A stretch of 64,000 bases of DNA, from contig JACGCM010002112.1 in NCBI GenBank assembly GCA_014058105.1, forward strand, positions 620,001 to 684,000. The letters are read 5' to 3'. The stretch's first letter is position 1, and each line of letters begins with the position of its first letter. Below are positions 44,601-55,636 of the stretch, one piece after another. The translations under genes and the position numbers were made by a program. The DNA comes from Kingdonia uniflora (Eukaryota > Streptophyta > Magnoliopsida > Ranunculales > Circaeasteraceae). The notes under the pieces are model-generated. The model made no database searches and had not been told where the DNA came from. It saw only the letters and a program-made list of their open reading frames with translations.

Positions 44601-45880
44601 TGCCCCAGGTCGAATTGGAAGCATCTCATGCACGTGAGGATCACGCACTCATGTGCAATCGGAAATTTGCAGAGCAGTTCGATAGGATGAAGGAGGCGAA
44701 CGAGAACAAGGAGGATCAATACGTAAAAGCGCATTTCAGACTTGAGAAGTTAAATCAGGTCGTCTCCGACCTGACTCGTCAGGTCAAGGAGAACGATTCT
44801 GGGATTAAGAAGGGATTGGAAGATTTATCCACAGTAACAGAACGTGCTGAGAAACTTCAATGTCAGGTCGATGCGTTGGCTGCGAAGGGTAAGCAGGCCG
44901 ACACGGCTCAATACCGTATTCAAGCGATGGAACAAACAGATGAACGATTTCATTCTGAACTTCAAAAATATAGGAATGAATGAGACAAATTTTTTCAAAA
45001 AGGATGATGAGCTGAGGGTAGCTCAAGAAAATTTATTGACTTCGGAAGCCGCAGTGGAGCATTTGCAAACAGCCCTCCCCGCCAAGGATATGGAATTCCG
45101 AGAGATGCAGAGAAAGTGCGACGATTTAAACGAAAGAGTAGCTCGGCTTAAAGCCGAAAAGGACCATGCTATTGCTTGTGCCAAGAAGGCCGAGGCTGGA
45201 GAGTGCTCAGGGAGAAGTAGAGATGAGGTTAAGGCTCCTCTAGTTCGAGGAGATGTAGTTAGTCTCTCTGGTCGTAGAGAGCTAGAAAGTGACGTATCTC
45301 AAATTCAGGGGAATGTTCAGAAAGGAAATGCGAATTTGAGGGAATGCCAGCATAAGCTGGATGCTGCTCTTATTAGGGAGAAAGTTCTGGAGGGGGAGAT
45401 CAAAACAAATGACTTGATGGTGAAGAGGAAAGAGGAATTGTTGAAAGATTTGCCAGTTAGGGAAGAGTTGAATGCAGAAATTGTGAGACTTCGTGCTCGG
45501 GTAGTAGACTTAGAAGCCACCAACCTAGCTGAGTTGGCGCAGTATATTGCCAAATTGAAAGAAGATGTCATTTATCATGATAGGATTGATGCATAAATAA
45601 TTACATGGAAGGATAATTTTGCTAGGCTAAGGTATGCCTCGTGAGGTTAAAGGCGAGACTTTCAACAACGATAGTTCCTGGTGTATCTCGATCTGACCTG
45701 TTACGGGTGATCGTTGCATATTTTGTAGAGGAAGTTAAAAGACTTGAGTCAGAACGAGATACTTTGCTTAAAACTTTGACGGATAAGGGATGCACCTGTA
45801 GAGCTATGATAGATCAAAGGAACTCTCTAGGTGCCATGGAGACCCAACTAGGCCCTCGAACTGCTGAATCAGTGGAATAA
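41669..45880 (+). pseudogene. spliced antisense gene of the Tat element: gypsy-type N-domain plus coiled coils
   Basis: Plus-strand, opposite to pol. Exon-like frames: 41669-41946, 42274-43047, 43128-43619, 43691-44110, 44607-44980, 44990-45596 and 45641-45880, several joined by clear GT-AG sites (for example AGATG-GTAAGT with TATGTAG-GTCACT). The first parts (YPLGYDAFREFCKVKL, WSYFCASVTRRHFFDLN) resemble the 'putative gypsy type transposon' domain. The rest is long coiled coil (LEKLNQVVSDLTRQVKEND; EFREMQRKCDDLNERVARLK). I recall that Tat-lineage elements often carry such an extra ORF in antisense. A few stops and shifts suggest decay. The role is unknown. Confidence 0.55.
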
Positions 45881-46130
45881 GGTAGGGCTACTGTGGCCCG
45901 TGAACTGAAAGATAGACCTCTTGATGACGTGGGGGAAAGTATTGCTGACACTCCATCAACAGATAAGAATCTTCTGTATTATGAATTTGACCTGAAAATA
46001 AATATAATTTGTCGCAGACACATTGAAATAAATGAAAGCTAGTATGACCATTACCTTATCTTGTGTCGGGTTGAGTCTTTGATATGAAATAAGTTTTTAC
46101 ACTTGCTAAAATCGCAGAGATGTAAAGGGG

Positions 46131-46685
46131 CAGCTAAATCAAGTGTTATCCTTGATTTAGGCCAATAGTGAGACAGTTAAACCAAGTGATATCCTTGATT
46201 TAGGCCAATTGTGAGACAGCTAAACTAAGTGTTATTCTTGATCTAGGTCGATAGAGAGACAGCTAAACCAAGTGTTATCCTTGATCTAGGTCGATGGAGA
46301 GACAGTTAAACTAAGTGTTATCTTTGATCTAGGTCGATAGAGAGACAGCTAAACCAAGTGTTATCTTTGATCTAGGTCGATAGGGAGACAGCTAAACCAA
46401 GTGTTATCCTTGATCTAGGTCAATGGAGAAACAGTTAAACTAAGTGTTATCTTTGATCTAGGTCGATAGAGAGACAGCTAAACCAAGTATTATCTTTGAT
46501 CTAGGTCGATAGAGAGACAGTTAAACCAAGTGTTATCCTTGATCTAGGTCGATTGTGAGATAGCTAAACCAAGTGTTACCCTTGATCTAGGTCGATGGAG
46601 AGACAGCTAAACTAAGTGTTATCCTTGATCTAGGTCGATTGTGAGACAGCTAAACTAAGTGTTATTCTTGATCTAGGTCGATAGG
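46131..46685. repeat. 43-bp tandem array, about 13 units
   Basis: Unit CAGCTAAACCAAGTGTTATC continuing CTTGATCTAGGTCGATGGAGAGA. Variation is mostly C/T at two sites and in the GATRGAG spacer. It lies between the antisense gene and pol of the Tat element. Such arrays are common in this lineage and can seed satellites. Confidence 0.92.
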
Positions 46686-47149
46686 AATGCTACTGACAAA
46701 TTGACAGAGGTAAAAGCTAGTATTCTCTATGCTTTATGATGTAGAATGTGGACGAATGCTCATGATGAGACCGACATTTGTTCAAAAGAAAAATTCTTTC
46801 ATTGATAGTTTAAAATTTATATTGGATGGAGATAAGAATCTCACTTTTGGAATTAAAAAACTAAACATCGAACAATGTAAATGGAGTAGTAAGACGCTTA
46901 ACGGTAGTACCGTTTTCAGTCGTCTAGTGTTCCAAGGATTTGAAATGGGGATTCCCTCATCTGTCATGAGATAGTATGATCCCAGGCCTGGGAGACCTGT
47001 GATAATGAATGGACCCTCTCAATTATCGGCTAATTTTCCAGCGTGAGGCTCTCTACAATGTTGTAGATTTTCTCTGAGGACGAGATCTCTGATTTGGAAA
47101 GTTTTTCCCCGACTCGGTTATTATACGATTTGGCAAGCATATGATGATA

Positions 47150-48057
47150 TTAACCAAGGTTAGTGATGGCGCGTTCCCTGATTTTATTTATCATATTAAG
47201 GTTGTAAACCAATTTAAACTCATTTTCTTCGTCAGTCAGCTCGTGATCACGAATTAGATGATGATATTCAGAAGGAATAACAACCTCAGTGTTGTAAGCA
47301 AGGAGGAATGGGGTACACCCAGTGGATTGTCGGGGAGTGGTTCGATACGCCCACAGGACGTAAGGTAGTTTGAGTGCGAACTCGAGTTCGTGAATGAGAG
47401 CTTCGTACTCGGTAACATTATTTGAGGTCTCAAAATCCATGCAGATTGATTTCTCAATTTTGTCATTAGAAGGGGTAATCAAAACGATCCTAATTCCTAA
47501 CCCTGTGGGTCCTGCTGAGCCATCTGTGAGAAGCCTCTACCCCGACATGGTGATCCAGTCAGCTCGTTCATCAAATGGTTTAGGGGTTGTAGTTTCTGGT
47601 ATGTTTTTGGTAAGGTCTGGGTCATGCTCTTCCCACTCGGGATCTTCCACTGGAAAATCCATAATAAAATCGGCAACGGCCTGACCTTTTTCGGAATGAA
47701 GCTATTCGAACTTGATATCATGTTCGCCTAAACTGACCGACCATTGTTGCACTCTTCGTGACTTCTCTTTTTTGGACAGAACTTCCCGAAGCGGGCAGTT
47801 CGTCATGACTTTGACTGAATATGCTTAGAAGTAGTACTTGAGTTTATGCGATGTGTAAACAATGGTGAAGAGAAGTTTCTCGATTTTAGAGTACCTTGTT
47901 TCTGTTGTGTAAGTATTTTGCTGATGAAGAATACTGGTTTCTCTATTTTCCCATCCAGGCGAATGAGAACCGAGCTGAGAGAAGTATCTGTGACTGCTAG
48001 GTAGATTATCAGTTCCACATTATCTATTGGGGTACTCATTATGGGAGACCTCCCCAA
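47150..48057 (-). pseudogene. gypsy RNase H joined to integrase C-terminus by an internal deletion
   Basis: RNase H residues run MGRSPIMSTPIDNVELIIYL (48057) through DGSAGPTGLGIRI to NNVTEYEALIHELEFAL. At about 47365 the frame passes straight into integrase C-terminal residues WAYRTTPRQSTGCTPFLLAY, then EYHHLIRDHELTDEENEF. The HHCC and DDE core of integrase is absent. Some stops elsewhere. The element cannot integrate on its own. Confidence 0.8.
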
Positions 48058-48129
48058 ATAGATTTTGAGATCCTGAAAAGCTGTTTCGCATTCTGGTGTC
48101 TGTGTGATTTCTGCAGTTGGTTGAACCTT

Positions 48130-49000
48130 TCCTCACTTGGTGCATCCGCGGAGTAATAAAAACAGCCAACGGCAGTGATCTGAGAATTTATAGACAAAAT
48201 GGTTGATGGCGGTAATCTTGCCGGCGAGTTTTTGAAAGTCTATTGTTATCTTTGGAGAAGGCATTGTCAAGGAGAGCCTGAATTTGATATGGATCGGCCT
48301 CAATCCCTTTCTTGCTGATGAGGTGGCCTAGGAAGTGGCCAGAATGTACCCCAAATTAATACTTATCAGGGTTGAGGCGCATTTTGTAAGATCGAATGAT
48401 GTTGAATATTGTGCTGAGATCTGAAATGTGATTATCTGACTATACGCTTTTGCACAAGAGATCATAGATGCAAATTTCAATGATTTTTCCTAGGTGTGCT
48501 TTGAACATAGTAGTCATCAATCGTTAGTATGTGGCTCCTACATTTTTAAGCCCAAATGGCATGACTTTGTAACAGTAAAGACCACTTTTGGTGATGAATG
48601 TTGTCTTTTCATGATCTTCTTCTAGTAGTGGAATTTGATTATACCCTGAAGCAGCGTCCATCATAGATAGAAGATCATGGTCTACTGTTGAATCGAGGAT
48701 CTGATTAATGTTAGAAAGTGGGAAACTATCCTTTGGTGTGTGTCTGTTCAGATCTGTGAAATCTACGTAAACTCAGACTTTTCTGTTCTGTTTTGGGAAT
48801 GCGACGATGTTGGATATCCAGTCCGGATACTTGGCTTCTCGAATGAATCCCACTTTGATCAATTTCTCGATCTCAGTTTTTACTTCATCTCGAAGACGAG
48901 GTGAAAGTCATCGCTGTTTTTGTTTGACCACCGTGGCGTTGATGTTGATGGCTAACTTATGACAAGCCATGGCTAGATCGACTCCGGGCATTTCATCGAA
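48130..49000 (-). pseudogene. gypsy reverse transcriptase
   Basis: Minus-strand frames show the MMDAASGYNQIPLLEEDHEK block (about 48600-48670), a palm region, and KGIEADPYQIQALLDNAFSK near 48260. The catalytic YIDD is replaced: IEICIYDLLCKSV at 48450-48490, so the first Asp has become Tyr. Stops interrupt it. Inactive. Confidence 0.8.
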
Positions 49001-49174
49001 AGACCATGCAAAAACGTCTCGATTGAGCTGTAAGAACTGGATGAGAGTTTCTTTCTCATGCTAAACCAGTTTGGTCCTGATAAACGTACCTCTGTTGGGC
49101 CCATCGATATTGACATATTCTGTGGGCTCCTCTGTAGGTGATTAATCGACGAAGTGATCAATTTTCTATAATTT

Positions 49175-49603
49175 TTATGCGGCCAACCTGTCTGAAGTAT
49201 CTAGGATCGCAGAGATAGTGTTTTCACAAGCGTGAGAGAGTTTCTGACTACCTCTGATCTCATAAATACTATTGTCGTGCTTAAATCGGAGCGCTTGATG
49301 ATAGGTGGAACATATTGCTTCCATGTTGTGTATCCAGCAATGGCCCATAATCCTAAGATAACAAGACTTGGCATTGATGATGTAGAAGACGATGTCGATA
49401 GTGGCTGGTCCCGCGGTAATGGATAAGATAATCTTGCCTACTCGTTTCTCTCTGGAGCCATTGAACCTACTGATGTCTGTGTCGTCTTGAATGTCTTGGT
49501 CGGTCAAACCCATCTGGTCGATCGTACTCTGAAAAAGAATTTCAATACCACTTCCAGTATCAATCATCATTATGTACATGACAAAGTGTTTGATTTTGAG
49601 CAT
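49175..49603 (-). pseudogene. gypsy retroviral-type aspartic protease
   Basis: Open frame of 142 residues with MMIDTGSGIEILFQSTIDQM, the DTGS catalytic motif, and KIILSITAGPATIDIVFYII. It would have matured the gag-pol polyprotein. It lies between gag and RT as in all gypsy elements. Surrounding frames are broken. Confidence 0.8.
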
Positions 49604-49852
49604 TATGACTAGCGCATCATGATGTGGAAACTTGACATGGCTAGTATCACAATCCTCGAAGGAGATTCCGAGTCGGCGATTACTCGACTCAGGAAGAAGT
49701 TTGACTTCTTTTTCTTAAGGTGTAAGATCACAGCATTCCGAGAGCCTCCGACGCTTTGATCTGTTGGAATTATTGATCTCGATCATGTTGCTGAGGTGTA
49801 TGCAGTATAGATGTTTCTCCTCAGCCCTGTCGTTGACCTGAACAATTTCAAG

Positions 49853-51490
49853 TTATTTCTTGTAGTTGCCATCTTGATATGATTTTAGGTCAACAATGTA
49901 TTTGAGCATCCTTCCTTCTTTAAAAATGAACTCGAACATCTGCTGTATTGCATAGAAATTGTCAGTAGAATGATGATTTACCTTATGGTGTAGACAAAAT
50001 GGTTGATTCTCGATAGGTTCCAGTGGTTGAGAGATGCGATAGAGCGGGTCATTCAATAGTAGTGGAAAAAGTGTAGAGATTCAGACATTTAGCTTTGGGA
50101 GGACGGGTTTACTTTGCGGACCGCTTCTCCGAGGGTTCCCATTATTTCCCTTGGTGCATTTCTGATCCCCCTATTCATCCTTAGGCTCACTTGTCCATTA
50201 TACAGGTGGGGATTTGGTGGAGAGGAAAGAATTGGTAGACCTTTGTCGTTCAGACATCATCTTCTCCAAGTTAACGTAACTGTTGACCTTGGTGATCATC
50301 TCCTCCAACGTCGCAGGTTTGTTAAGGATGAGGTATTCCTTGGCTTTGCAATCGAGCCGGAGAGCATTGGTGAAAGCGATTATAACTGTCTTTTGGTCGA
50401 GGTTGTCCACCTTTCTTGCGAGCTCTAGGAATTTCTTTGTGAAATCTTCAAGCTTCTCTCCATGTGACTGCTTAAGACCGATAAGAGAATACAAGTTCTC
50501 CTATTTATCTCTGTTGTGAGCATATGTCTTGATAAATTGTTTCTGTAGTTGATCAAACGTGTAGATAGATTCCTCAGGAAGAGAGTGGAACCATCAAAGT
50601 GGCTCCTCCTGTAGATTTATGGCGAACAGGCAGCAGAGAATGTGGTTGAGATTGGAGTACAACCCCAATGAATCACGGTATTGCTGAATATGCTCATTCG
50701 GATCAGTACCTTTGTATTTGTGAATTTTGGGAGTATGAAAACCTTTCGGTACTTCCATATCGAACAGTTCTTTGGCAATCAGACTTCCTTGTAGCTTTGT
50801 GGTATCGCCGGGAGTATCCAGAACTTGTGCCTCAATCAATTCCTTAATTCATTGATCTATGTGTTCTTTCGTGACATAATGACGTGTGGGTTGAATTGTT
50901 GGACATGCAGGCAGGGGATTATGAGTTCTCGTACCTTCACTCAAGCGATCTCGTACTTGATCTTGATGCAGGGGTCGCTGGTCTTCCTCCAGACGAACAA
51001 AAATCTGAAGACCTTGACTGACTTCTGATTGAACTTCTCCCCCCAAATGGATGGAGGGTTACAATCCATGTGGTATATTCATGGAAATGGCTTTACTAGT
51101 GGCTCCCCGAGGTCTCAATCTTTCCTTTGCCAAAATACGGGAGGTTTCTGGGAGTTGGCCGTGACCCCTGGCTGGAGGAGCCTGCTGAGTATTTTGAAGG
51201 GCATCGAGTGCAGTCTGCATCGTCGTCATTTGATCATTGTACCGTTTGAGCACTGTCAAATGGGTTTGTTGCTCTGTATCGAGCTTCTTCTCTCGGATCT
51301 CGTGATCTTTTTTCAACTAAAGTTCGAGCTCGACGCATTTCTCTACCTCTGCGTGGAGATTCGCCCATAACTCGGTGAGCTGTCTTAGGTCCACAAAAAC
51401 TTCGAGCAGAGTTCCTGCGGCTTATCGTCTGGAAGAAACCATAATTGAAAGTAATGAAAGACTGCCTTAGGGTATCATGGAAATGCAATC
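49853..51490 (-). pseudogene. gypsy gag
   Basis: Broken frames read in order from 51488: an Arg-rich start (SPRRGREMRRARTLVEKRSR), a helical stretch (MKKDHEIREKKLDTEQQTHL), then capsid-like residues GFHTPKIHKYKGTDPNEHIQ, QYRDSLGLYSNLNHILCCLF, SHGEKLEDFTKKFLELARKV and a region before the protease (CLHHKVNHHSTDNFYAIQQM). These fit the retrotransposon gag domain of Tat elements. At least three stops. Confidence 0.75.
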
Positions 51491-51493
51491 TTT

Positions 51494-51511
51494 CCTACAA
51501 ACGACGCCAAA
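51494..51511 (-). promoter_or_regulatory. primer binding site of the Tat gypsy element
   Basis: Minus-strand reading TTTGGCGTCGTTTGTAGG directly follows the 5' LTR, close to the TTGGCGCCGTC-type site of many plant gypsy elements. Confidence 0.7.
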
Positions 51512-52091
51512 TGTAATGGCCAAATTCTGTAGCTTGATATGATTAGGAATTAGTTATCACACCAAATGATCCTGTAACAATACTCTACTAGAAAGTAAAA
51601 AATGTAAACAAGTATTTTTAGCGTGGAAAACCCCTGAACAGGTAAAAAACTACGACCTCGTATGGAGGATTTTTGTAAAAGTATCTTTATTACTTTGACT
51701 GGATATCTTTATTACAAGTAATATCTAGAACATAGAAATGCTTTTGATCTCATAAATAAGATGTTTTTGAGTAATTTTTCTGGTCCCTGTCTCTTCTGGA
51801 ACTTTTTCTTTTTATAGACTTTTTCATAACTCTTCATCGTGCTAGAATACGTTTTTCGAATAATGTGGTTAGTGGTGGTTGACTGAATAACTGACAAGTT
51901 CGTGAGAGACAGGCGTCTTTGACTGAATAACGCTTTCTGGGTTAAACTCGATGTCTTTTCTTTAGTAGTTCGTGGGGTTGGTTAGAATATTGAGTGGAGT
52001 GCTAAGTGCTAAAATTGTGTGAGCCTAAGATGGAGGTAAATCGAACTGAGTGAGCTCGATTATGAATGTGGTCGAGGGATAAGTCCCTACA
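51512..52091 (-). repeat. 5' LTR of the Tat gypsy element
   Basis: 580 bp, TG...CA, partner of 38974-39553. The GAGGT duplication follows at 52092-52096. Confidence 0.92.
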
Positions 52092-52407
52092 GAGGTAATC
52101 TTCGATGTTCTTGATGGATTTCTTATGTTTCTTTTATCTCTTATAAATCTATGTGAGGATTATTATGAGATTAGGGATTTCCATGTTTGTTAGAATCCCT
52201 TGAGTGTTTGTAATTGAACTTGGATACATAGTGGATTTCTAGCTTGGTGAGGGGAGTAGCCTTATGATGAACCTCCGGTAAATATTGTGCTTTGTGTGCA
52301 TGTTAATTTTGTTTCTAGTTTCTTGGTAGATTATTTGTATGCCATAAGGATAACGGAGAAAGCCAAATTGGGTGAAGGTGATGTATTCCGCACGTTCACC
52401 CCCAACA

Positions 52408-53551
52408 GTATCTCTGGTCATCTCTCCAGTTCTCACGAGAAGTAATACATACAGAAAAGCGAAGCCTAAAATAAAGAAGGCACCGACACCTATTGTAGTT
52501 GAGGTTAAGGATGAAGTTGATGAAGACAAATAAAGATACAAGAACTCCAAAAATTGGTCATCCGATGACTTCGTGAATCTCGCATGCGTTTGGTCCCAAG
52601 TGCCTCAAAACCTTTATACCACAAACAACCAAAAAGCCGCTACATTTTTGTTCAAGATGCGTGACAAATTTAACTCATTCAATAATGACCAATCGATGTG
52701 GCGATCATACAACAGTGGCAATTGTACATATAAGGGGCGGCTCAATAAGGTTTGCTCGATTTTTAGAGACATTATTCAAGACCTCGAAAGCCGATATTTT
52801 ACCAGTATTTGAACGTGCGACTTCGTAAGTAATTTTTTTCTCATATCATTAATTTTATTAAGTAAATCGTACTCATTAGAATTTAAAACTTGATTTCTAG
52901 GAATGTATGGCATACGAGACATTAAAAAAAACGATTAATATTTAGGGAGGCTTACAAAGTTTTGGAGTATTGCCCAAAATGGTCACAAATTTATCACATC
53001 GGGCAACCCGGCCGCAACATCGCTAGGAAATCAAATTTTAACGATAGCCCGGGTACTTTTGGTACCGATCCCTCTACACCTACTTTCGGCACTCCAAATA
53101 TCATAATTCCGAATGATTCTACCGATATAGATGCACCACTATATGCTTTTGGGGAAGTATGACTGGACGACAAAAAAAATACAAGGCAAATGAAGCGACA
53201 AAGTCAAATATTGGTTTTTGGGGGAAGGAGATGTTTGAGACGACGGCAAACATGATGGTGGCATGGAATGCGAGAGACAGGCAGAAGAAAGAGAAAAATG
53301 AAGCTAAAGCTAGAGCACGAGAGAAACAATAGTTGGCTAGAGAGGCAGAGATTCAAAGGAGGCGTAAAGCAGAGCTAACTAGAAATAAAGCCATTGAAGA
53401 AGTGCAATTGGTTTAGATGATGAAAGCAGACACAACTAACCTATTACAGACACAAAGGCATTGGATGAAGAAGTAAATTAATCTTTATTCCAAGAAGTTG
53501 AAGGAACAGTGTCCAAGTAATGACGATATTTCTAGTGATGAAGATTGATGT
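52408..53551 (+). pseudogene. Pong-type ORF1, 3' part (Myb/SANT-like region and C-terminus)
   Basis: It continues the frame cut at 38480: KPKIKKAPTPIVVEVKDEVD, then NWSSDDFVNLACVWSQVPQN, the Myb/SANT-like trihelix start seen in Pong ORF1 and NAM-associated plant proteins. CTYKGRLNKVCSIFRDIIQD follows. The C-terminal piece (53160-53545) is Lys/Arg-rich with coiled-coil character (NARDRQKKEKNEAKARAREK) and ends SNDDISSDED. A stop after KDEVDEDK, another near 52811 and a GT-AG intron-like gap at 52820-52900 are present. Inactive. Confidence 0.7.
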
Positions 53552-53739
53552 AATCATTAGCGTTAATAGTAGTTCTTAAATTTTATATCATCATTTCATT
53601 ATTTGAATAAAATTATTATCAATCATAAGTATTCCACAAAACATACTTCAATCAAGTAACTTTAACAAAAAGCTACAAACTTCGAAACAAAATTCATTAC
53701 TCCGCCTATTTTTTATTCCACAAATGTGCGACAAGTTCA

Positions 53740-55035
53740 TTTCGCAATTAGAAATGAACACCTTCATTTCTAATTTTATGAATCTTCTTGATGTAATGTT
53801 CTATAGTGTTGATCGCATGTCATAGATTTAATGTCTCCTTCCAAATATCCACAATTTTTTTAAACTCAGGATCAATATGCACTTACCGGATGTAAGTATG
53901 ACGTTCATCTTCGACGAACATGTTATGCATGATTATACATGCGTACATAGCATTTTCTAGATCACTAGGCCTCTAAAATCACGTACCGTGTGCCAATATT
54001 TCAAACCTAGCTTGTAATACCCCAAAAGTATATTATACATCTTTTCGGCATGCTTCTTGTATCTTTGCAAAATACCTTTCGGCATCGTTGGACGGATTTC
54101 TTATGGTTTGAACAATTGTTTGTCATTTTGGATAGACTTCATCCGCTAAATAATACCTCATAGTGTACGAGACCGTACCTATATTGTAATTACATGACGG
54201 CACAACTTCATTAGACAAGTTATTAAAAAGCTACCTTTGATGCAAGACATTCACGTCATTGTTAGAACTGGGCACCCCAAAGAATGTGCGCCATATCCAA
54301 AGATCTTGTGATGCAACCACTTCTAAAATTATTGGTCTGCATTTTCTTATACCCTGTATATTGTCATGCCCACCCGGTAGGATAATTCTTTCATTTCCAA
54401 TACATTCAATCTAAACTACTTAACATCCCTAGGAAGCCTAGTGATCCATTTATCGGGAGATATAAGGTATTGAGCTTTAAATAGTATTATAATTATTTTA
54501 CAAAATTCTTTCAAACACTAATTACCCATAGACTCCCCAATTCAAACGTATTCATCTTTGGCGTTTGCGCTCATACCGTAACATAACATGTGAAGTGCGC
54601 ACGTTATCATTTGGTACGACGATAAGCCCATCGTCTTAGCAACATTTTCTCTTTAAATAAAATAGGGGTTCGCAAAACTAACTTGATCATGAATACGTTG
54701 ATACATACCTTCGCTTATGCGAAATTGACGACGAAATGGGATACCTTTGAAGACTGGGTTGTCACCAAAATAATCCCGATTAAGGCTAAACTCACCTAAT
54801 TTATGATCACGGCCTTTCCGCTTGTCAATCCCTCCTATTTTACTACCCCCCCCCCCCCCCCGTGATGATGTCGCATCTTACTCTTTTTCTTTTGCTTCTC
54901 TCATCTTTATGAGAACCTTGTTATACTCATGCATCATCATAATTTAATGTCGAAAAAGCTCTTTGCTTCCAGATGATGATGAAGACGATGATGATGAGGA
55001 TGAGAGTGATGGGTCATACATGATTAGGTTAAACA
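53740..55035 (-). pseudogene. PIF/Harbinger (Pong-like) transposase
   Basis: Minus-strand frames read a Ser-rich start (MFNLIMYDPSLSSSSSS, 55033), KLGEFSLNRDYFGDNPVFKG, IPFRRQFRISEGMYQRIHDQ, then GCPVLTMT and YILLGYYKLGLKYWHT-type remnants of the catalytic DDE_Tnp_4 half, ending near 53740. This is the order in Pong transposases. The segment expected to hold the first catalytic Asp (GSIDCMHW type) appears deleted around 54340. A run of 18 C lies at 54847-54864. Many stops. It faces ORF1, as in Pong elements. Confidence 0.75.
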
Positions 55036-55633
55036 TGATTGGGCAAAATCAATAACAAGATAATAGAGTAGAGTTTAGAAGATTAAGATAATAGAGTTGA
55101 GTGTAGAAAAGTAAGAGAATAATGTGTATAAGATGAATGGTTTTTATAGATAAAAAAACTAGCCATTGAGCTTCTTGTCAAACAAGTTTGGCCAACAAAC
55201 TAACCGTTGTACTGTTTGCCAAACAAGTTTGCCTAAAAATATAGCCGTTGAGCTTATTATTGAACAAATATGCCTAAAACTATAGGCCTTCTGATAAAAT
55301 AAAATAAAAAAACCAAGTATGGAGAGGGAAATAATAACATTTTCATGCAGGCTTTAGCCACGCAGTTAAAAAATGCGCGGCATGAACTAGCCGTTAGCCA
55401 ACTTTGAAAGGCAACTGTCCACGTGTCTCCATCATGAGCGTACATTTTACACGCAGTTCAGAAGTGCTACAAAAAATCCCCCCCAGAGGGTAGTGAGACC
55501 ACCTTCAAGGTAGGTTTGGGATAGCCACATCAGCCAATCTACCTAGCTGTTGTAGGTAGATTCAAGGTGGAGCAAGGTAAAGGATGTAATATACCTTTCC
55601 ACATCATCCATCACCTAGCTGCTACATATGCTC
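55036..55633. repeat. right subterminal region of the Harbinger element
   Basis: It carries CAAACAAGTTTGGCC-type repeats (55160-55250), AAAAACCAAGTATGGAGAGG (55305) and palindrome copies at 55361-55379 and 55451-55467, all shared with the left or central parts. It ends CTACATATGCTC before TTA. Confidence 0.65.
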
Positions 55634-55636
55634 TTA

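Larger units (their letters stand above)
38974..52091 (-). mobile_element. complete Ty3/gypsy element, Tat (Retand/Ogre-like), 13.1 kb, TSD GAGGT
   Basis: Two 580-bp LTRs (38974-39553 and 51512-52091), each TG...CA, are flanked by exact GAGGT (38969-38973 and 52092-52096). The PBS and gag lie next to the right LTR and a polypurine tract next to the left, so the element runs on the minus strand. Order: gag, protease, RT, RNase H fused to integrase C-terminus, tandem array, then a long region with genes on the opposite strand. Domain sequence and the extra antisense genes fit the Tat lineage. All pol domains are broken. Confidence 0.9.
38481..52407 (+). mobile_element. solo LTR (804 bp net), TSD GTATC, split by a gypsy element
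   Basis: The left piece is 38481-38973 and the right piece 52097-52407. Exact GTATC copies flank it (38476-38480 and 52408-52412). The ends are TATTAGG (originally TGTTAGG, judged from the copy at 56068-56843) and CCAACA. It includes TCGTTCGAACGA palindromes at 38512 and 38564. It interrupts Pong ORF1, so it is younger than the Harbinger element. Confidence 0.88.
33464..55633. mobile_element. PIF/Harbinger (Pong-like) element carrying a plant mobile domain gene
   Basis: The left end GCGCATCTGTAACAATAGGG follows TTA (33461-33463). The right end, read inward, is GAGCATATGTAGCAGCTAGG and is followed on the plus strand by TTA (55634-55636). The 3-bp TTA duplication is the hallmark of PIF/Harbinger. 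Inside, in order: a PMD pseudogene (33892-35883), a central palindrome, Pong ORF1 (split) and a minus-strand Pong transposase. About 15 kb of the span is later insertions (36430-37563 and 38481-52407), leaving an element of ~7.1 kb. TIR identity is only moderate. The alternative is two abutting elements of one family. Confidence 0.55.

Noticed and set aside
54847..54864. Run of 18 C as a structural or regulatory signal
   Set aside because: More likely slippage or a sequencing artefact in a dead transposase gene.
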